From: an uncultured Pseudomonadota bacterium
GTDB taxonomy: Bacteria; Pseudomonadota; Gammaproteobacteria; Steroidobacterales; Steroidobacteraceae
Direction of reading: 5' to 3'
Assembly: GCA_902826635.1 (NCBI GenBank)
Contig: CADEFQ010000003.1
Location: forward strand, 68,257 to 132,256
Length of the DNA stretch: 64,000 bases
The notes beneath the pieces were generated by a model that was given only the letters and a program-made list of their open reading frames with translations, was not told the DNA's origin and did no database searches. Below, piece by piece: positions 41,690 to 52,301 of this stretch; the first letter of the stretch is position 1; every line of letters starts with the position of its first letter. Made by a program: the position numbers and the translations under genes.

Positions 41690-43193
41690 AGTCCTCACGA
41701 GTCACCCTCAACACTTCCTCAAGCGTGGTTTCTCCACGAAGCACCTTTGCCCGCCCATCGTCGCGGATCGACGGCGTCATCGTGCGGGCGTAGCGCTCGA
41801 TTTCGTGCTCGGCGGCGCCGTCGTGGATCATCGTGCGCATCTGGTCGTCGACCATGATCATTTCGTAGATGCCGCTGCGGCCGCGGTATCCGGCGCCGAG
41901 CTCGTTGCTCGGGCGATAGAGCACCGGCGCATCGTCCGCGGGGCCGAGGTTCAGCAGGCGGCGTTCATACTCGCCCGCCTGGAAAGGTTGCTTCGTCTCG
42001 GGGTTCAGCACGCGCACGAGGCGCTGCGCAACGACGCCGATCAGGCTCGAAGAGAGCAGGAACGGCTCGATGCCCATATCGCGCAGGCGCGTGACGGCGC
42101 CCGCGGCGGTGTTCGTGTGCAGCGTCGAGAGCACGAGATGGCCCGTGAGACTCGCCTGTACCGCGATCTGCGCGGTCTCGAGGTCGCGGATTTCGCCGAC
42201 GAGCACCACATCCGGGTCCTGGCGCAGGATCGCGCGCAGGCCGCGCGCGAAGGTCATCTCGACCTTGGTGTTGACCTGGGTCTGGCCGATGCCGTCGATG
42301 TAGTACTCGATCGGGTCCTCGACCGTCATGATGTTGCGCGTGTTGTCGTTCAGGCGTTCGAGCGCGGCGTAGAGCGACGTCGTCTTGCCTGAACCCGTGG
42401 GGCCCGTGACGAGCAGGATGCCGTGCGGCTTGTGGATGAGCTCGTCCATCAGCGCCTGCGCCGCCGGGTCCATGCCGAGCGCGTCGAGGTTGAGGCGCCC
42501 CGCCTGTTTGTCGAGGATACGCAGCACCACGCGCTCGCCGTGGCCCGAGGGGATCGTCGAGACGCGCACGTCGACGGCGCGGCCGGCGACCCGCAGCGAG
42601 ATGCGCCCGTCCTGCGGCAGGCGTTTTTCGGCGATGTCGAGCTTCGACATGACCTTGATGCGCGAAACGACAAGCGGGGCCACCGCGCGACGCGACTGCA
42701 AGACTTCACGCAATACGCCATCGACGCGGAATCGGATCACGAGCCGGTTCTCGAACGGCTCGATGTGGATGTCGGACGCGTTTTCCTTCACCGCCTGGGT
42801 GAGGAGGGCATTGATCAGCCGGATGATCGGCGCGTCATCGTCGCTTTCGAGGAGGTCGGCCTGCTCGGGCAGATCGAGCGCGAGATGCGCGAGGTCGACG
42901 GTGCCGTCGAGGCCCTCCGCGGCCTGCATCGCGTCGGAGCCGGCCTCGTAGGTGAGGCGCAGCAGCGTATCGAAGGCCTCGTCCTCGACTTTCGTCAGGC
43001 GCACCGGCATGCGCAGATGGCGGCGAACCTCGGCGATGGCGAGCGGTGTCACGTCGCCGCGATGGGCGCAGTCTGCAACGCCGTCGGCCATATGCCGCAC
43101 CAGCACGCCATGGCGCTTCGCGAACGCAAACGACAACCGCCGCTCGGCGGGGAACGCTCGCGCCCCCGGCGTGGCTGCGGCCGCTTCCGTCAC
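41688..43193 (-). CDS. gspE: Type II secretion ATPase GspE lacking the zinc-finger cysteines
   Basis: 501-aa secretion ATPase. Walker A is GPTGSGKTTSLYAALE (about residue 255), the Asp box is NIMTVEDPIEYYIDGIGQTQ, Walker B is LRAILRQDPDVVLVGEIRD, the His box is GHLVLSTLHTNTA. Where most GspE proteins have a CxxC...CxxC zinc module, this one reads RVLNPETKQPFQAGEYERRL and later YRPSNELGAGYRGRSGIYE: all four Cys are absent. The N-terminal domain for GspL binding is present. It overlaps gspD by 4 bp and ends at repeat copy D. Confidence 0.95.
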   Translation of the reverse strand: MTEAAAATPGARAFPAERRLSFAFAKRHGVLVRHMADGVADCAHRGDVTPLAIAEVRRHLRMPVRLTKVEDEAFDTLLRLTYEAGSDAMQAAEGLDGTVDLAHLALDLPEQADLLESDDDAPIIRLINALLTQAVKENASDIHIEPFENRLVIRFRVDGVLREVLQSRRAVAPLVVSRIKVMSKLDIAEKRLPQDGRISLRVAGRAVDVRVSTIPSGHGERVVLRILDKQAGRLNLDALGMDPAAQALMDELIHKPHGILLVTGPTGSGKTTSLYAALERLNDNTRNIMTVEDPIEYYIDGIGQTQVNTKVEMTFARGLRAILRQDPDVVLVGEIRDLETAQIAVQASLTGHLVLSTLHTNTAAGAVTRLRDMGIEPFLLSSSLIGVVAQRLVRVLNPETKQPFQAGEYERRLLNLGPADDAPVLYRPSNELGAGYRGRSGIYEMIMVDDQMRTMIHDGAAEHEIERYARTMTPSIRDDGRAKVLRGETTLEEVLRVTRED

Positions 43194-45364
43194 GGCGACT
43201 CCGGAGGCGGCGTCGAGGGTGGCGCCGTGGCTGGCGCCGTCGTCGGTTGCGCAGGCGCTTGCGCGGACGGCTGCGGCGCGGCGGGCGGTGCCGACGGGTC
43301 GGTCTCGGGCGCGGCCGCTTGCGGTTGGGGTTGCGATTGCGTTTGCGTTTGCGGCGCGGGTGCGGTGGTCGGCGGTGCCGCCGGCGGTAACGCCGGCAGT
43401 ACGGATTTTTTCTGGCCGGGCAGCAGCGGGACCAACTCGAACCGCGGCCCGAGCTTCTGCTGCTCGTCGCGGATGTAGTTGTATTTCGAGTTCGTCTCGA
43501 AGGACGCCTGCACGCCGTCGCGCAGGATCTTCGGCTGGATGAAGACCATCAGGTTGGTCTTGATCTTCGAGGCCTGTCGCACCTTGAAGAGCCCGCCGAT
43601 GAGCGGCAGGCGACCGAGGAGTGGCACGCGCTGTTCGCCGCGACGGTCTTCGTCCTGAATGAGCCCGCCGAGCACGATCGTGCCGCCGTCCTCGACGAGC
43701 AGGCTCGTGTTGATCACGCGCTTGTTGGTGATCAGATCGACGGCGCTCGCGGTGCTGGTCGAGAGGCTCGACGCTTCCTGCTCGATCTTGAGGATCACGG
43801 CGTCGCCTTCGTTGATCTGCGGCGTGATCTTGAGAATGATGCCGACTTCCTCGCGCTGGATCGTCTGGAACGGGTTCACCTGGCCGTTGTTGGTGGTGCC
43901 GGTGTTCGTGTACTGGCCGGTGATGAACGGTACTTCCTGCGCGACCTTGATCTGGGCTTCCTGGTTGTCGAGCGTCACGATCGAAGGCGTCGCGACGATG
44001 TTCGTATCGGCATCATTGCGGATCGCGCGCAGCACCGCGGCCCAGTTGGTGCCGGTGTCCTGCACCCGCCCGCCGCCGATCGTCGTGCCGAGGATGGCCT
44101 TCGGGTTGATGCTCGAGGGATTGTCGATGCCCTGGATGATGTCGACGATGCTGCCGCCCGCGATCGGCTGGACGAAGCTGCCGACGAGGAAATTGTCCTT
44201 CGAGCCGTCGACTGCCCAGTTGATGCCAAGCTCTGCGGTCTTGTCGGCGCGCACTTCGACGATCACCGCCTGTACCAGCACTTGAGCGCGGCGGATGTCG
44301 AGCTTGTCGACAATCGACATGAGGCCGCGCATCGCTTTCGGCGCCGCGGTGATGACGAGCGCGTTGTTGTCCGGGTCCGCCCAGATCGTCGTGTTGCGGT
44401 CGGCCTGGGCTGCCGGACCGGCGGCTGCCGCGCCGGCCGCACCGGGTGCAGCTGCGGCCGTGCCCGTGATCTGCTCTTTCAGTTTCGCCGCGATCTTCTC
44501 GGCATCCGCGTAGCGCAGGTAACGGACCTGCGTGTCGCCACCGGCCTCGAGCGGCGTGTCGAGGTGCGCGATCAGCGCCTTCACGCGCAGGCGCGCGGAT
44601 TGCTCGCCGCTCAGCAGCACGCTGTTCGAGCGATCGTCCGCGACGAGCTTCAGGTTGGCCCCGCCGCCCTCGGCCGCCGCGGCACCCTGCACGAGCTGGG
44701 CGACGACGCGCACGACTTCCGTGGCCGATGCGTTCTGCATCGGGATCACCTCGATCTCCGCGTCGCCGCCCTGGTCGATGCGCCGGATGATGCGCACGAT
44801 GCGGTTCACGTTGTTCGCGCGATCGGAAATGATCAGCATGTTCGAGGCGGGGTAGGCTGCGAGGTGCCCGTATTGCGGGATCAGCGGCCGCAGGATCGGC
44901 ACGAGCTGCGCGGCGCTCACGTTTTTCACCGCGATCACCTGCGTCACGATCTCGTCGGACGTGGAGCTCACCCGGTCGGGCAGGTCGATCGACGGGAACT
45001 GCCTCGCGTTCGCGTCCGGAATGATCTTGATGATGTCGCCGGTCTGCACGGCGACGAAGCCGTAGACCTGCAGGATCGACAGGAACGCCTGATAGAAAGC
45101 GTCCGGCGTCATCGGTGTGGTCGACAGCATCGTCACCTGCTGGCGGCCGACGCGCGGGTCGATGATGAAATTCTTGCCGGTGGCCGCGCTCACCGCTTCG
45201 ACGATCTGCGTGATGTCGGCGTCCTTGAAGTTCGGCGTGATGCGCGGGCCGGCCGGCTGCTGGGCCGCGGCAATCGAGGTCACGGCCAGGAGGGCGGCGA
45301 GGGCCGCGTGGCGCAACCCGCCTAGGTACGTGCGAGAAGGGGGGTTATCGTTGTTATGGGTCAT
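43190..45364 (-). CDS. gspD: Type II secretion secretin GspD
   Basis: 724-aa outer-membrane secretin. A signal peptide ([18 protein letters not shown]) precedes N0 ([25 protein letters not shown]), then N1-N3 and the secretin core ([32 protein letters not shown]). After the S-domain region the protein ends in a tail of about 75 residues of Pro, Gln, Ala and Thr ([11 protein letters not shown]). The N3 domain contains an Ala/Gly-rich loop ([17 protein letters not shown]). Six bp separate it from gspC. Confidence 0.95.
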   Translation of the reverse strand: MTHNNDNPPSRTYLGGLRHAALAALLAVTSIAAAQQPAGPRITPNFKDADITQIVEAVSAATGKNFIIDPRVGRQQVTMLSTTPMTPDAFYQAFLSILQVYGFVAVQTGDIIKIIPDANARQFPSIDLPDRVSSTSDEIVTQVIAVKNVSAAQLVPILRPLIPQYGHLAAYPASNMLIISDRANNVNRIVRIIRRIDQGGDAEIEVIPMQNASATEVVRVVAQLVQGAAAAEGGGANLKLVADDRSNSVLLSGEQSARLRVKALIAHLDTPLEAGGDTQVRYLRYADAEKIAAKLKEQITGTAAAAPGAAGAAAAGPAAQADRNTTIWADPDNNALVITAAPKAMRGLMSIVDKLDIRRAQVLVQAVIVEVRADKTAELGINWAVDGSKDNFLVGSFVQPIAGGSIVDIIQGIDNPSSINPKAILGTTIGGGRVQDTGTNWAAVLRAIRNDADTNIVATPSIVTLDNQEAQIKVAQEVPFITGQYTNTGTTNNGQVNPFQTIQREEVGIILKITPQINEGDAVILKIEQEASSLSTSTASAVDLITNKRVINTSLLVEDGGTIVLGGLIQDEDRRGEQRVPLLGRLPLIGGLFKVRQASKIKTNLMVFIQPKILRDGVQASFETNSKYNYIRDEQQKLGPRFELVPLLPGQKKSVLPALPPAAPPTTAPAPQTQTQSQPQPQAAAPETDPSAPPAAPQPSAQAPAQPTTAPATAPPSTPPPESP

Positions 45365-45370
45365 GTCCGC

Positions 45371-46381
45371 CTAGTCTCCACGCTCGTCGGTCGGGGGTGG
45401 GTCCGGTTGTTCCGTCGTGTCGATTTCGCCGCTTGCGCCGCCGAGCGCGGCTTCGGCCGCATTGGCCCGGGCCGGTGGGTTTCCGAGCTGCTCCGCCTCG
45501 TTCGCAACCTGCGCCATGTTGAGCGTGAGCTCCTGCTGGCGCCCGCTGCGCATCACGGTCACGCGCGCCTCCGGCGAGCTGCCGAGCGTGCGGAAGATTT
45601 CGTTGCCGCGCGCCGGATCGTCGAGCGGCGTGCCGTTGATCGCGGTGACGAGATCGCCGGGCCGCAGGCCGAGACGCGAGAACGCGGCGCGGTTGCGCCC
45701 CGGGTAGACCCGATAGCCGCGCTGCTTGCCCTCGGCAAACACGGGCTGCGGCCGCATCACATCGCCGATGACACCCGGATCGCTCTCGATGAGCTTGCGC
45801 ATGCGATCGAGGATCTGAACGTCGCCCGCCGTCGGCAACTGCGCGGGCAGCGCGGGCGGCGGCGCGGCCGATGCGAGGGTCGGCTGGTGCGGCAGCGACA
45901 GCGACTCGAGCGCGCCTGCGCGCTCGAGCACCACGCGGTCTGCGAAGACCGCATGCAGTTTGGCGCCGCCGGGCACGGTGTCGCCGACGAGCACGACCTT
46001 GGCGCTTGCGGCGCTTTCGCCGATGATCGCGATGCCTGTCTTCGGGTCGGTGTTCGCGATGACGCCCGCGAGCACGAGCGCCATGCTCGTCTGCGGAGCA
46101 TTGCTCGCGTCTCCGCCCGGCGCGACGGCGGCCTCGCCGAAGAGGTGTGCGTTGATGAGCGTGCCGAGATCGAGCTGCCGCGGAGCGGCGACCGGTTCGC
46201 TCGCGATCGGCGCGTTGAGGTCGGACCCGGCGATATCCGTGACGGTGACCGCGACCTGCATGCCGAGCGCGATCCCGAGCCCCCACGTCGCGAGTTGCGG
46301 GCCACGGGCGGCCAGCAGCCCCTTCCAGGCGTCTGGCGAGGGCAGGCCCTGCAGCACGGAGGTCGTCATCCGGCCCATCAT
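45371..46381 (-). CDS. gspC: Type II secretion protein GspC
   Basis: 336-aa inner-membrane clamp protein linking the platform to the secretin. One TM ([17 protein letters not shown]), the HR domain (INAHLFGEA ... [23 protein letters not shown]), a linker, and a PDZ-like domain ([33 protein letters not shown]) with an acidic/Pro tail. The start could be 46381, 46378 or 46369; none has a strong ribosome binding site. First gene of gspC-D-E-F; gspG-M are not in the window. It diverges from clpS. Confidence 0.9.
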   Translation of the reverse strand: MMGRMTTSVLQGLPSPDAWKGLLAARGPQLATWGLGIALGMQVAVTVTDIAGSDLNAPIASEPVAAPRQLDLGTLINAHLFGEAAVAPGGDASNAPQTSMALVLAGVIANTDPKTGIAIIGESAASAKVVLVGDTVPGGAKLHAVFADRVVLERAGALESLSLPHQPTLASAAPPPALPAQLPTAGDVQILDRMRKLIESDPGVIGDVMRPQPVFAEGKQRGYRVYPGRNRAAFSRLGLRPGDLVTAINGTPLDDPARGNEIFRTLGSSPEARVTVMRSGRQQELTLNMAQVANEAEQLGNPPARANAAEAALGGASGEIDTTEQPDPPPTDERGD

Positions 46382-46449
46382 ACGGGGCTGCCGATGGCGC
46401 TCACAAGCGACTGTTTCGCCAAGAATTCGCGACACCGGAAAGCGCCGAC

Positions 46450-46478
46450 TTGTGTTGCCAATCAGCGACCCCTATATA
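46450..46478 (+). promoter_or_regulatory. Candidate clpS-clpA promoter
   Basis: TTGTGT (46450-46455) and TATATA (46473-46478) are 17 bp apart. The start would be near 46486, at the clpS ATG (46487), which would again leave almost no leader. TAGGGGG immediately before the ATG could serve as a binding site only if transcription starts further upstream. Confidence 0.45.
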
Positions 46479-46486
46479 GGGGGCAA

Positions 46487-46807
46487 ATGACAGGAACCGA
46501 ACCGGTCCAGCCGGACCATGGCATCGTCGTCGAAGAGGCGGCGCCCAAGCTGAAACGCCCGCCGCTGTTTCAGGTCATATTACTGAATGACGATTACACG
46601 CCGATGGAGTTCGTGGTGGAGGTGCTCGAGAGGTTTTTTGGCATGAACCGGCCGCAGGCGACCCGCGTGATGCTCGAGGTCCACATGAAGGGCAAGGGCG
46701 TGTGCGGTGTGTTCAGCTACGAAATCGCCGAGACCAAGGTCGCGCAGGTCACGACCTATGCGCGCGACAACCAGCACCCCCTGATGTGCACGCTGGAGGA
46801 GACCTGA
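46487..46807 (+). CDS. clpS: ClpS adaptor of the N-end rule pathway
   Basis: 106-aa adaptor that delivers proteins with Leu/Phe/Tyr/Trp N-termini to Clp[23 protein letters not shown] and [16 protein letters not shown] contain the residues (Asn-Asp-Asp, Met, His) that bind the N-terminal residue. ATG 46487 gives the normal short flexible N-terminus. The stop shares a base with the clpA ATG. Confidence 0.96.
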   Translation: MTGTEPVQPDHGIVVEEAAPKLKRPPLFQVILLNDDYTPMEFVVEVLERFFGMNRPQATRVMLEVHMKGKGVCGVFSYEIAETKVAQVTTYARDNQHPLMCTLEET

Positions 46808-49068
46808 TGCTGTCGTCCGAGCTCGAGTTCTGCCTGAACGAGGCCTTTCGCGAGGCGCGCGATGCGCGCCACGAGTTCCTGACGGTCGAGCATCTGCTCC
46901 TCGGCATCCTCGAAACGGCCCGGGTGCGCGAAGTACTGCGCGCCTGCGGTGCGGATCTCGAGAAACTGAAGCCCGAACTGCACGCGCACATCATGGAGGC
47001 GACGCCACGGCTGCCCGAGGGCGACGAGCGCGACGTGCAGCCCACGCTCGGCTTTCAGCGCGTGCTGCAGCGGGCGGTGTTCCACGTACAGTCGAGCGGC
47101 AAGAAGGAAGTCGGCGTCGCGAACGTGCTGGTCGCGATTTTCAGCGAGAAGCAGAGCCATGCCGTGTTTCTGCTCGGCAGGCAGGGCGTTGCACGACTCG
47201 ATGTCGTGAACTTCGTGTCGCATGGTCTTTCCAAGATCGCCGAGGAAAAGCCGGACAAGGACGAGGCCGTCGAGGGCGAGCGCGAAGCGGAAGGCGGCGG
47301 CGCGCTCGAAAAGTACACGACGAACCTCAATCGCCAGGCGCAAAGCGGCCGCATCGACCCGCTGATCGGCCGCCAGCTCGAAGTCGAGCGCACGATCGAG
47401 ATTCTCTGCCGGCGCAGGAAGAACAATCCGCTATATGTCGGCGAGGCGGGCGTCGGCAAGACCGCGATCGCCGAGGGCCTCGCGCGGCTGATCGTCGAGG
47501 GCAAGGTGCCTGACGTGCTCACGGGCAGCACGATTTACGCGCTCGACATGGGTGCGTTGATTGCCGGCACCAAGTATCGGGGCGATTTCGAGAAGCGCCT
47601 CAAGGGCGTGATCACCGAGCTGAAAAAGCAGCCCGGCGCGATCCTTTTCATCGACGAGATCCACACGGTGATCGGCGCCGGGGCCGCTTCGGGCGGCGTG
47701 ATGGACGCCTCGAACCTCATCAAGCCGGTGCTGACGAGCGGTGAGATTCGCTGCATCGGTTCGACGACCTACCAGGAATTCCGCGGCATCTTCGAGAAGG
47801 ACCATGCGCTCGCGCGGCGCTTCCAGAAGATCGACGTGGTCGAGCCGAGCGTCGCCGAGACGATCGACATCCTGCGCGGCCTGAAGCCGCGTTTCGAGGA
47901 GCACCACGCCGTGAAATACACGGACGAAGCGCTGCGGGCCGCGGCCGAGCTGGCCGCGCGGCACATCAACGAACGCCACCTGCCCGACAAGGCGATCGAC
48001 GTGGTCGATGAGGCCGGGGCGCGGTTGCGCCTGAAGCCCGTGGCGGAACGTGAAGAGACCGTGGAAGTGCGGCACATTGAAGAGGTGGTGGCGCGCATCG
48101 CGCGTATTCCCGCGAAGAACGTTTCGACCACCGACCGCGAAGTGCTGCGCAACCTCGACCGCAACCTGAAGCTCGTGATTTTCGGCCAGGACCCGGCGAT
48201 CGAAACGCTCGCGGCCGCGATCAAGATGGGGCGCTCGGGACTCGGCGACCAGAGGAAGCCGACCGGCAGCTTCCTGTTCGCCGGCCCGACTGGCGTCGGC
48301 AAGACCGAAGTCACGCGGCAGCTCGCGATTGCGCTCGGGGTCGAGTTCATCCGCTTCGACATGTCGGAATACATGGAACGGCACACGGTGTCGCGCCTCA
48401 TCGGCGCGCCACCGGGCTATGTCGGTTTTGACCAGGGCGGGCTCCTCACCGAGGCGATCGCGAAGCACCCGCACTGCGTGTTGCTGCTCGACGAAATCGA
48501 AAAGGCGCACCCGGACGTGTTCAACCTGCTGCTGCAGGTGATGGACCACGGCACGCTCACCGACAACAACGGCCGCAAGGCCGATTTTCGTCACGTCACG
48601 ATCGTGATGACGACCAACGCGGGCGCGCAGGAGATGGGCCGCGCGTCGATCGGCTTCATGCAGCAGGACCACGCGAGTGACGGCATGGAAGCCGTGCGGC
48701 GGATTTTCTCACCGGAATTTCGCAACCGGCTCGATGCGATCATCCAGTTTGCGCCGCTCGGCGCGGCGACCATCGAACGCGTGGTCGAGAAGCTGCTGGT
48801 CGAGGTGGAGGCGCAACTCGAGCAGAAGCGCGTGCTGCTCAGCATCGACGATGCGGCGCGCCGCTGGATCGCGCAGAAAGGCTATGACCCGAAGATGGGC
48901 GCGCGGCCGATGGCGCGCGTGATCCAGGAGCACATCAAGCGGCCGCTCGCGGAAGAACTGCTCTTCGGCAAGCTGGTCGAGGGCGGTCAGGTGCACGTGA
49001 CACTCGCCGCGAACGGCGACGCGCTCGCGCTCGAATGCACGCCCAACGAAGCGGTGGTGCCGGCCTGA
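46807..49068 (+). CDS. clpA: ClpA, ATPase of the ClpAP protease
   Basis: 753-aa double-ring AAA+ unfoldase. N domain for ClpS ([35 protein letters not shown]), D1 Walker A GEAGVGKTAIAEGL (about residue 220), D2 Walker A GPTGVGKTEVTRQL (about 497), and AAA+ sensor Args (RNRLDAIIQF). ClpP-binding loop IGF appears in RASIGFMQQ. ATG 46807 fits the family; the reading continues upstream only because clpS occupies another frame. Confidence 0.97.
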   Translation: MLSSELEFCLNEAFREARDARHEFLTVEHLLLGILETARVREVLRACGADLEKLKPELHAHIMEATPRLPEGDERDVQPTLGFQRVLQRAVFHVQSSGKKEVGVANVLVAIFSEKQSHAVFLLGRQGVARLDVVNFVSHGLSKIAEEKPDKDEAVEGEREAEGGGALEKYTTNLNRQAQSGRIDPLIGRQLEVERTIEILCRRRKNNPLYVGEAGVGKTAIAEGLARLIVEGKVPDVLTGSTIYALDMGALIAGTKYRGDFEKRLKGVITELKKQPGAILFIDEIHTVIGAGAASGGVMDASNLIKPVLTSGEIRCIGSTTYQEFRGIFEKDHALARRFQKIDVVEPSVAETIDILRGLKPRFEEHHAVKYTDEALRAAAELAARHINERHLPDKAIDVVDEAGARLRLKPVAEREETVEVRHIEEVVARIARIPAKNVSTTDREVLRNLDRNLKLVIFGQDPAIETLAAAIKMGRSGLGDQRKPTGSFLFAGPTGVGKTEVTRQLAIALGVEFIRFDMSEYMERHTVSRLIGAPPGYVGFDQGGLLTEAIAKHPHCVLLLDEIEKAHPDVFNLLLQVMDHGTLTDNNGRKADFRHVTIVMTTNAGAQEMGRASIGFMQQDHASDGMEAVRRIFSPEFRNRLDAIIQFAPLGAATIERVVEKLLVEVEAQLEQKRVLLSIDDAARRWIAQKGYDPKMGARPMARVIQEHIKRPLAEELLFGKLVEGGQVHVTLAANGDALALECTPNEAVVPA

Positions 49069-49069
49069 G

Positions 49070-49088
49070 GCGGGCGATCAACGCCCGC
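49070..49088. terminator. Hairpin between convergent clpA and infA
   Basis: GCGGGCG (49070-49076), loop ATCAA, CGCCCGC (49082-49088). It lies right after the clpA stop and covers the last codons of infA. No T-run on either strand, so termination is only possible, not clear. Confidence 0.4.
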
Positions 49089-49296
49089 GATAGACGATGC
49101 GGCCCTTGCTGAGATCGTAGGGCGTCAGCTCCACCGTGACCTGGTCGCCGGTGAGGATGCGGATGTAGTTCTTGCGCATCTTTCCCGAGATGTGCGCGGT
49201 CACCACGTGTCCGTTCTTGAGCTGGACCCGGAAGGTCGTGTTGGGCAAAGTCTCGACGACTTCGCCTTCCATTTGTATGGCGTCTTCTTTGGACAT
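49078..49296 (-). CDS. infA: Translation initiation factor IF-1
   Basis: 72-aa S1/OB-fold protein: [22 protein letters not shown], then [27 protein letters not shown] and [16 protein letters not shown]. It blocks the ribosomal A site during initiation. It is convergent with clpA. aat lies 44 bp upstream on the same strand. Confidence 0.97.
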   Translation of the reverse strand: MSKEDAIQMEGEVVETLPNTTFRVQLKNGHVVTAHISGKMRKNYIRILTGDQVTVELTPYDLSKGRIVYRGR

Positions 49297-49340
49297 GCGT
49301 GTTCCGTAAGGAGGGCGCGGATTCTGCATAAACGCGCCGC

Positions 49341-50030
49341 TCAGGTCCAGTGTTCTGCTCGATCGGCGGTTCCGAGCCGCGCCAGCAGGGCCGTGAATTC
49401 CCGTCTCGGCAGCGGTCGGCTGCCGAGGCTGCGAAGGTGGGCGGAAGCGAGCTGGCAGTCGATCAGGCCGATGCGCCGGGCCGGGCATTCGCCGATCAGC
49501 GTGGCGAACGCGATCTTCGAGGCATCGCGCTCGCGAGCGAACATCGATTCGCCGAAGAAGACCCCGCCGAGCGCAATGCCGTAAAGCCCGCCGACGAGCC
49601 GGCCTTCGCTGCGTGCCTCCACGCTGTGCGCGTGGCCGAGCGTGTGCAGTTGCAGATAGGCGGCACGCATTTCCGGCGTGATCCACGTGCCGCCCCCCGC
49701 GTCGCGTGGCGCAGCGCAGGCGTCGATGACCTGCATGAAATCACGGTCGAAAGTGACAGTAATCCCCCGATTACGCAGGGCTTTCTCAAGGCTGCGCGTG
49801 CGGCGGAACTCCGCTGGGAACAACGCTTCGCGCGGGTCGGGCGACCACCAGAGCACCGGCTGGCCCGGCGAGTACCACGGAAAAATGCCAAGGCGATAAG
49901 CCGCGAGCAGGCGTTGCGACGTCAGGTCGCCCCCCGCGGCGAGGAGGCCCGGTGGCTCATCGAGTGCGCGCTCCGGGTCCGGGAAGCAGTCGGGCTCGTC
50001 CGCCGGCGAAAGCCAGGTGATGCGCTTCAT
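49341..50030 (-). CDS. aat: Leucyl/phenylalanyl-tRNA-protein transferase
   Basis: 229-aa Aat, which adds Leu/Phe to proteins with N-terminal Arg or Lys and so makes ClpS substrates. [68 protein letters not shown] and [11 protein letters not shown] are highly typical. ATG 50030 overlaps the stop of the preceding GNAT-type gene by 4 bp; longer readings are shadows of that gene. Confidence 0.96.
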   Translation of the reverse strand: MKRITWLSPADEPDCFPDPERALDEPPGLLAAGGDLTSQRLLAAYRLGIFPWYSPGQPVLWWSPDPREALFPAEFRRTRSLEKALRNRGITVTFDRDFMQVIDACAAPRDAGGGTWITPEMRAAYLQLHTLGHAHSVEARSEGRLVGGLYGIALGGVFFGESMFARERDASKIAFATLIGECPARRIGLIDCQLASAHLRSLGSRPLPRREFTALLARLGTADRAEHWT

Positions 50031-51178
50031 TCGGGCGCCACGTCGCGCGCTTCCCGAAACGGTACGTGCGCTCGCACCGCTTCGGCGTAGGCATCGACCG
50101 AGCGGCCTTCGCGCGCGAGGTAGTCGGCGATCGCGGAACGAAAGCGCGGCTCGACGATGAAATGTGCCGATCGGGTGAGCGCGGGCTCGAAGCCACGCGC
50201 CACCTTGTGCTCGCCCTGCGTGCCGGGCTCGAAGTGCGCGAGGCCCGTTTCGATGCAGTACTCGATGCCCTGGTGGTAGCAGGTCTCGAAATGCAGGCTG
50301 TGAAAGTCCGCCGCCGCGCCCCAGTACCGGCCGTAGAGCGTGCCCGAAGATCGCAGGAATACGGCGCACGCGGCGAGCGCGCCGCGCCACAGCGCGGCCT
50401 TCACGAGGAACGCGGCGCCGAGCTCGTGCGCCATGCGCGAGAAGAATTCGCGCGTCAGGTACGGCTCATGCCCATGGCGCAGGAAGGTGTCGCGGTGCAG
50501 GGCGTACACGGCGTCGAGGCGGGTGTCGGTGAGCGTGTCACCGGTCCAGGTCTCGAACTCGATGCCCATCTCGGCGACCCGCCGGCGTTCGCGCTTCGCC
50601 TTCTTGCGCTTCCCGGCCGTGAAGCTTGCGAGATAGTGGTCGAAGGAGGTGTAGCCGCGGTTGTGCCAGTGAAACTGGCAGTCGCGACGGGCGAGCCAGT
50701 GCGCGGCGCCGAGCGCGGCGGCGTCCGCTTCATCGGGAAAGAGCACGTGCACCGAGGAGGCGCCGCGCTCCTGCGCGAGTCGCTCGATGCGGGCGATCAG
50801 CGCGCGCGTGACCGTGCCACGGTCGAGGTCCGGCCGCACGAGCAGGCGCGCGCCGGTGGCGGGTGTGAACGGCACGGCGACGATCAGCTTCGGGTAGTAC
50901 TCGAGCCCCGCGCGCGCATACGCCTGCGCCCACGCGAAATCGAACACGAACTCCCCGTATGAATGGGTTTTCAGGTACGCGGGCGCGGCGGCGGCGAGAC
51001 CGCGCTGATCCGTGAGCAGGACATGCGCGCTCTCCCAGCCCGTGTCGCCGCCGACGCAGCCCGTCTGCTCGAGTCCCGCGAGGAATGCGTGGCGCAGGAA
51101 AGGCGTGTCGTCGGGAACGAGCGCGTCCCATTCACGTGCCGCGATGGATCCGAGGCCGGCGGCGACGCTGCTTTCCAT
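50027..51178 (-). CDS. GNAT-fold protein of the DUF482 (COG3146) family
   Basis: 383-aa predicted N-acyltransferase. AYLKTHSYGEFVFDFAWAQAYARAGLEYYPKL and the central LASFTAGKRKKAKRERRRV resemble DUF482 proteins, which have a tandem GNAT fold related to FemAB. HFEPGTQGEHKVARGFEP ends the core. The role is unknown. In Pseudomonas the arginyltransferase gene ate adjoins aat; here no ate was seen and this gene lies between aat and trxB. The C-terminus overlaps aat by 4 bp. Confidence 0.85.
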   Translation of the reverse strand: MESSVAAGLGSIAAREWDALVPDDTPFLRHAFLAGLEQTGCVGGDTGWESAHVLLTDQRGLAAAAPAYLKTHSYGEFVFDFAWAQAYARAGLEYYPKLIVAVPFTPATGARLLVRPDLDRGTVTRALIARIERLAQERGASSVHVLFPDEADAAALGAAHWLARRDCQFHWHNRGYTSFDHYLASFTAGKRKKAKRERRRVAEMGIEFETWTGDTLTDTRLDAVYALHRDTFLRHGHEPYLTREFFSRMAHELGAAFLVKAALWRGALAACAVFLRSSGTLYGRYWGAAADFHSLHFETCYHQGIEYCIETGLAHFEPGTQGEHKVARGFEPALTRSAHFIVEPRFRSAIADYLAREGRSVDAYAEAVRAHVPFREARDVAPE

Positions 51179-51186
51179 CGCCCCGT

Positions 51187-52203
<1,017 letters not shown>

Positions 52204-52301
52204 TCAATGGGCTGCGGAGTGTACAGTATCCGCATTGCCCGTCGATCATCTTCCATTTAAAATCAATCGATTGAAGACAGGTTTTCATCAGGATTATTGA
52301 T

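Noticed and set aside
52213..52240. LexA-like site upstream of ftsK, near TGTACAGTATCC
   Set aside because: The half-site TACTGTA (minus strand) is good, but the CTG and CAG are 9 bp apart instead of 10, so binding is doubtful although ftsK is SOS-induced in E. coli.
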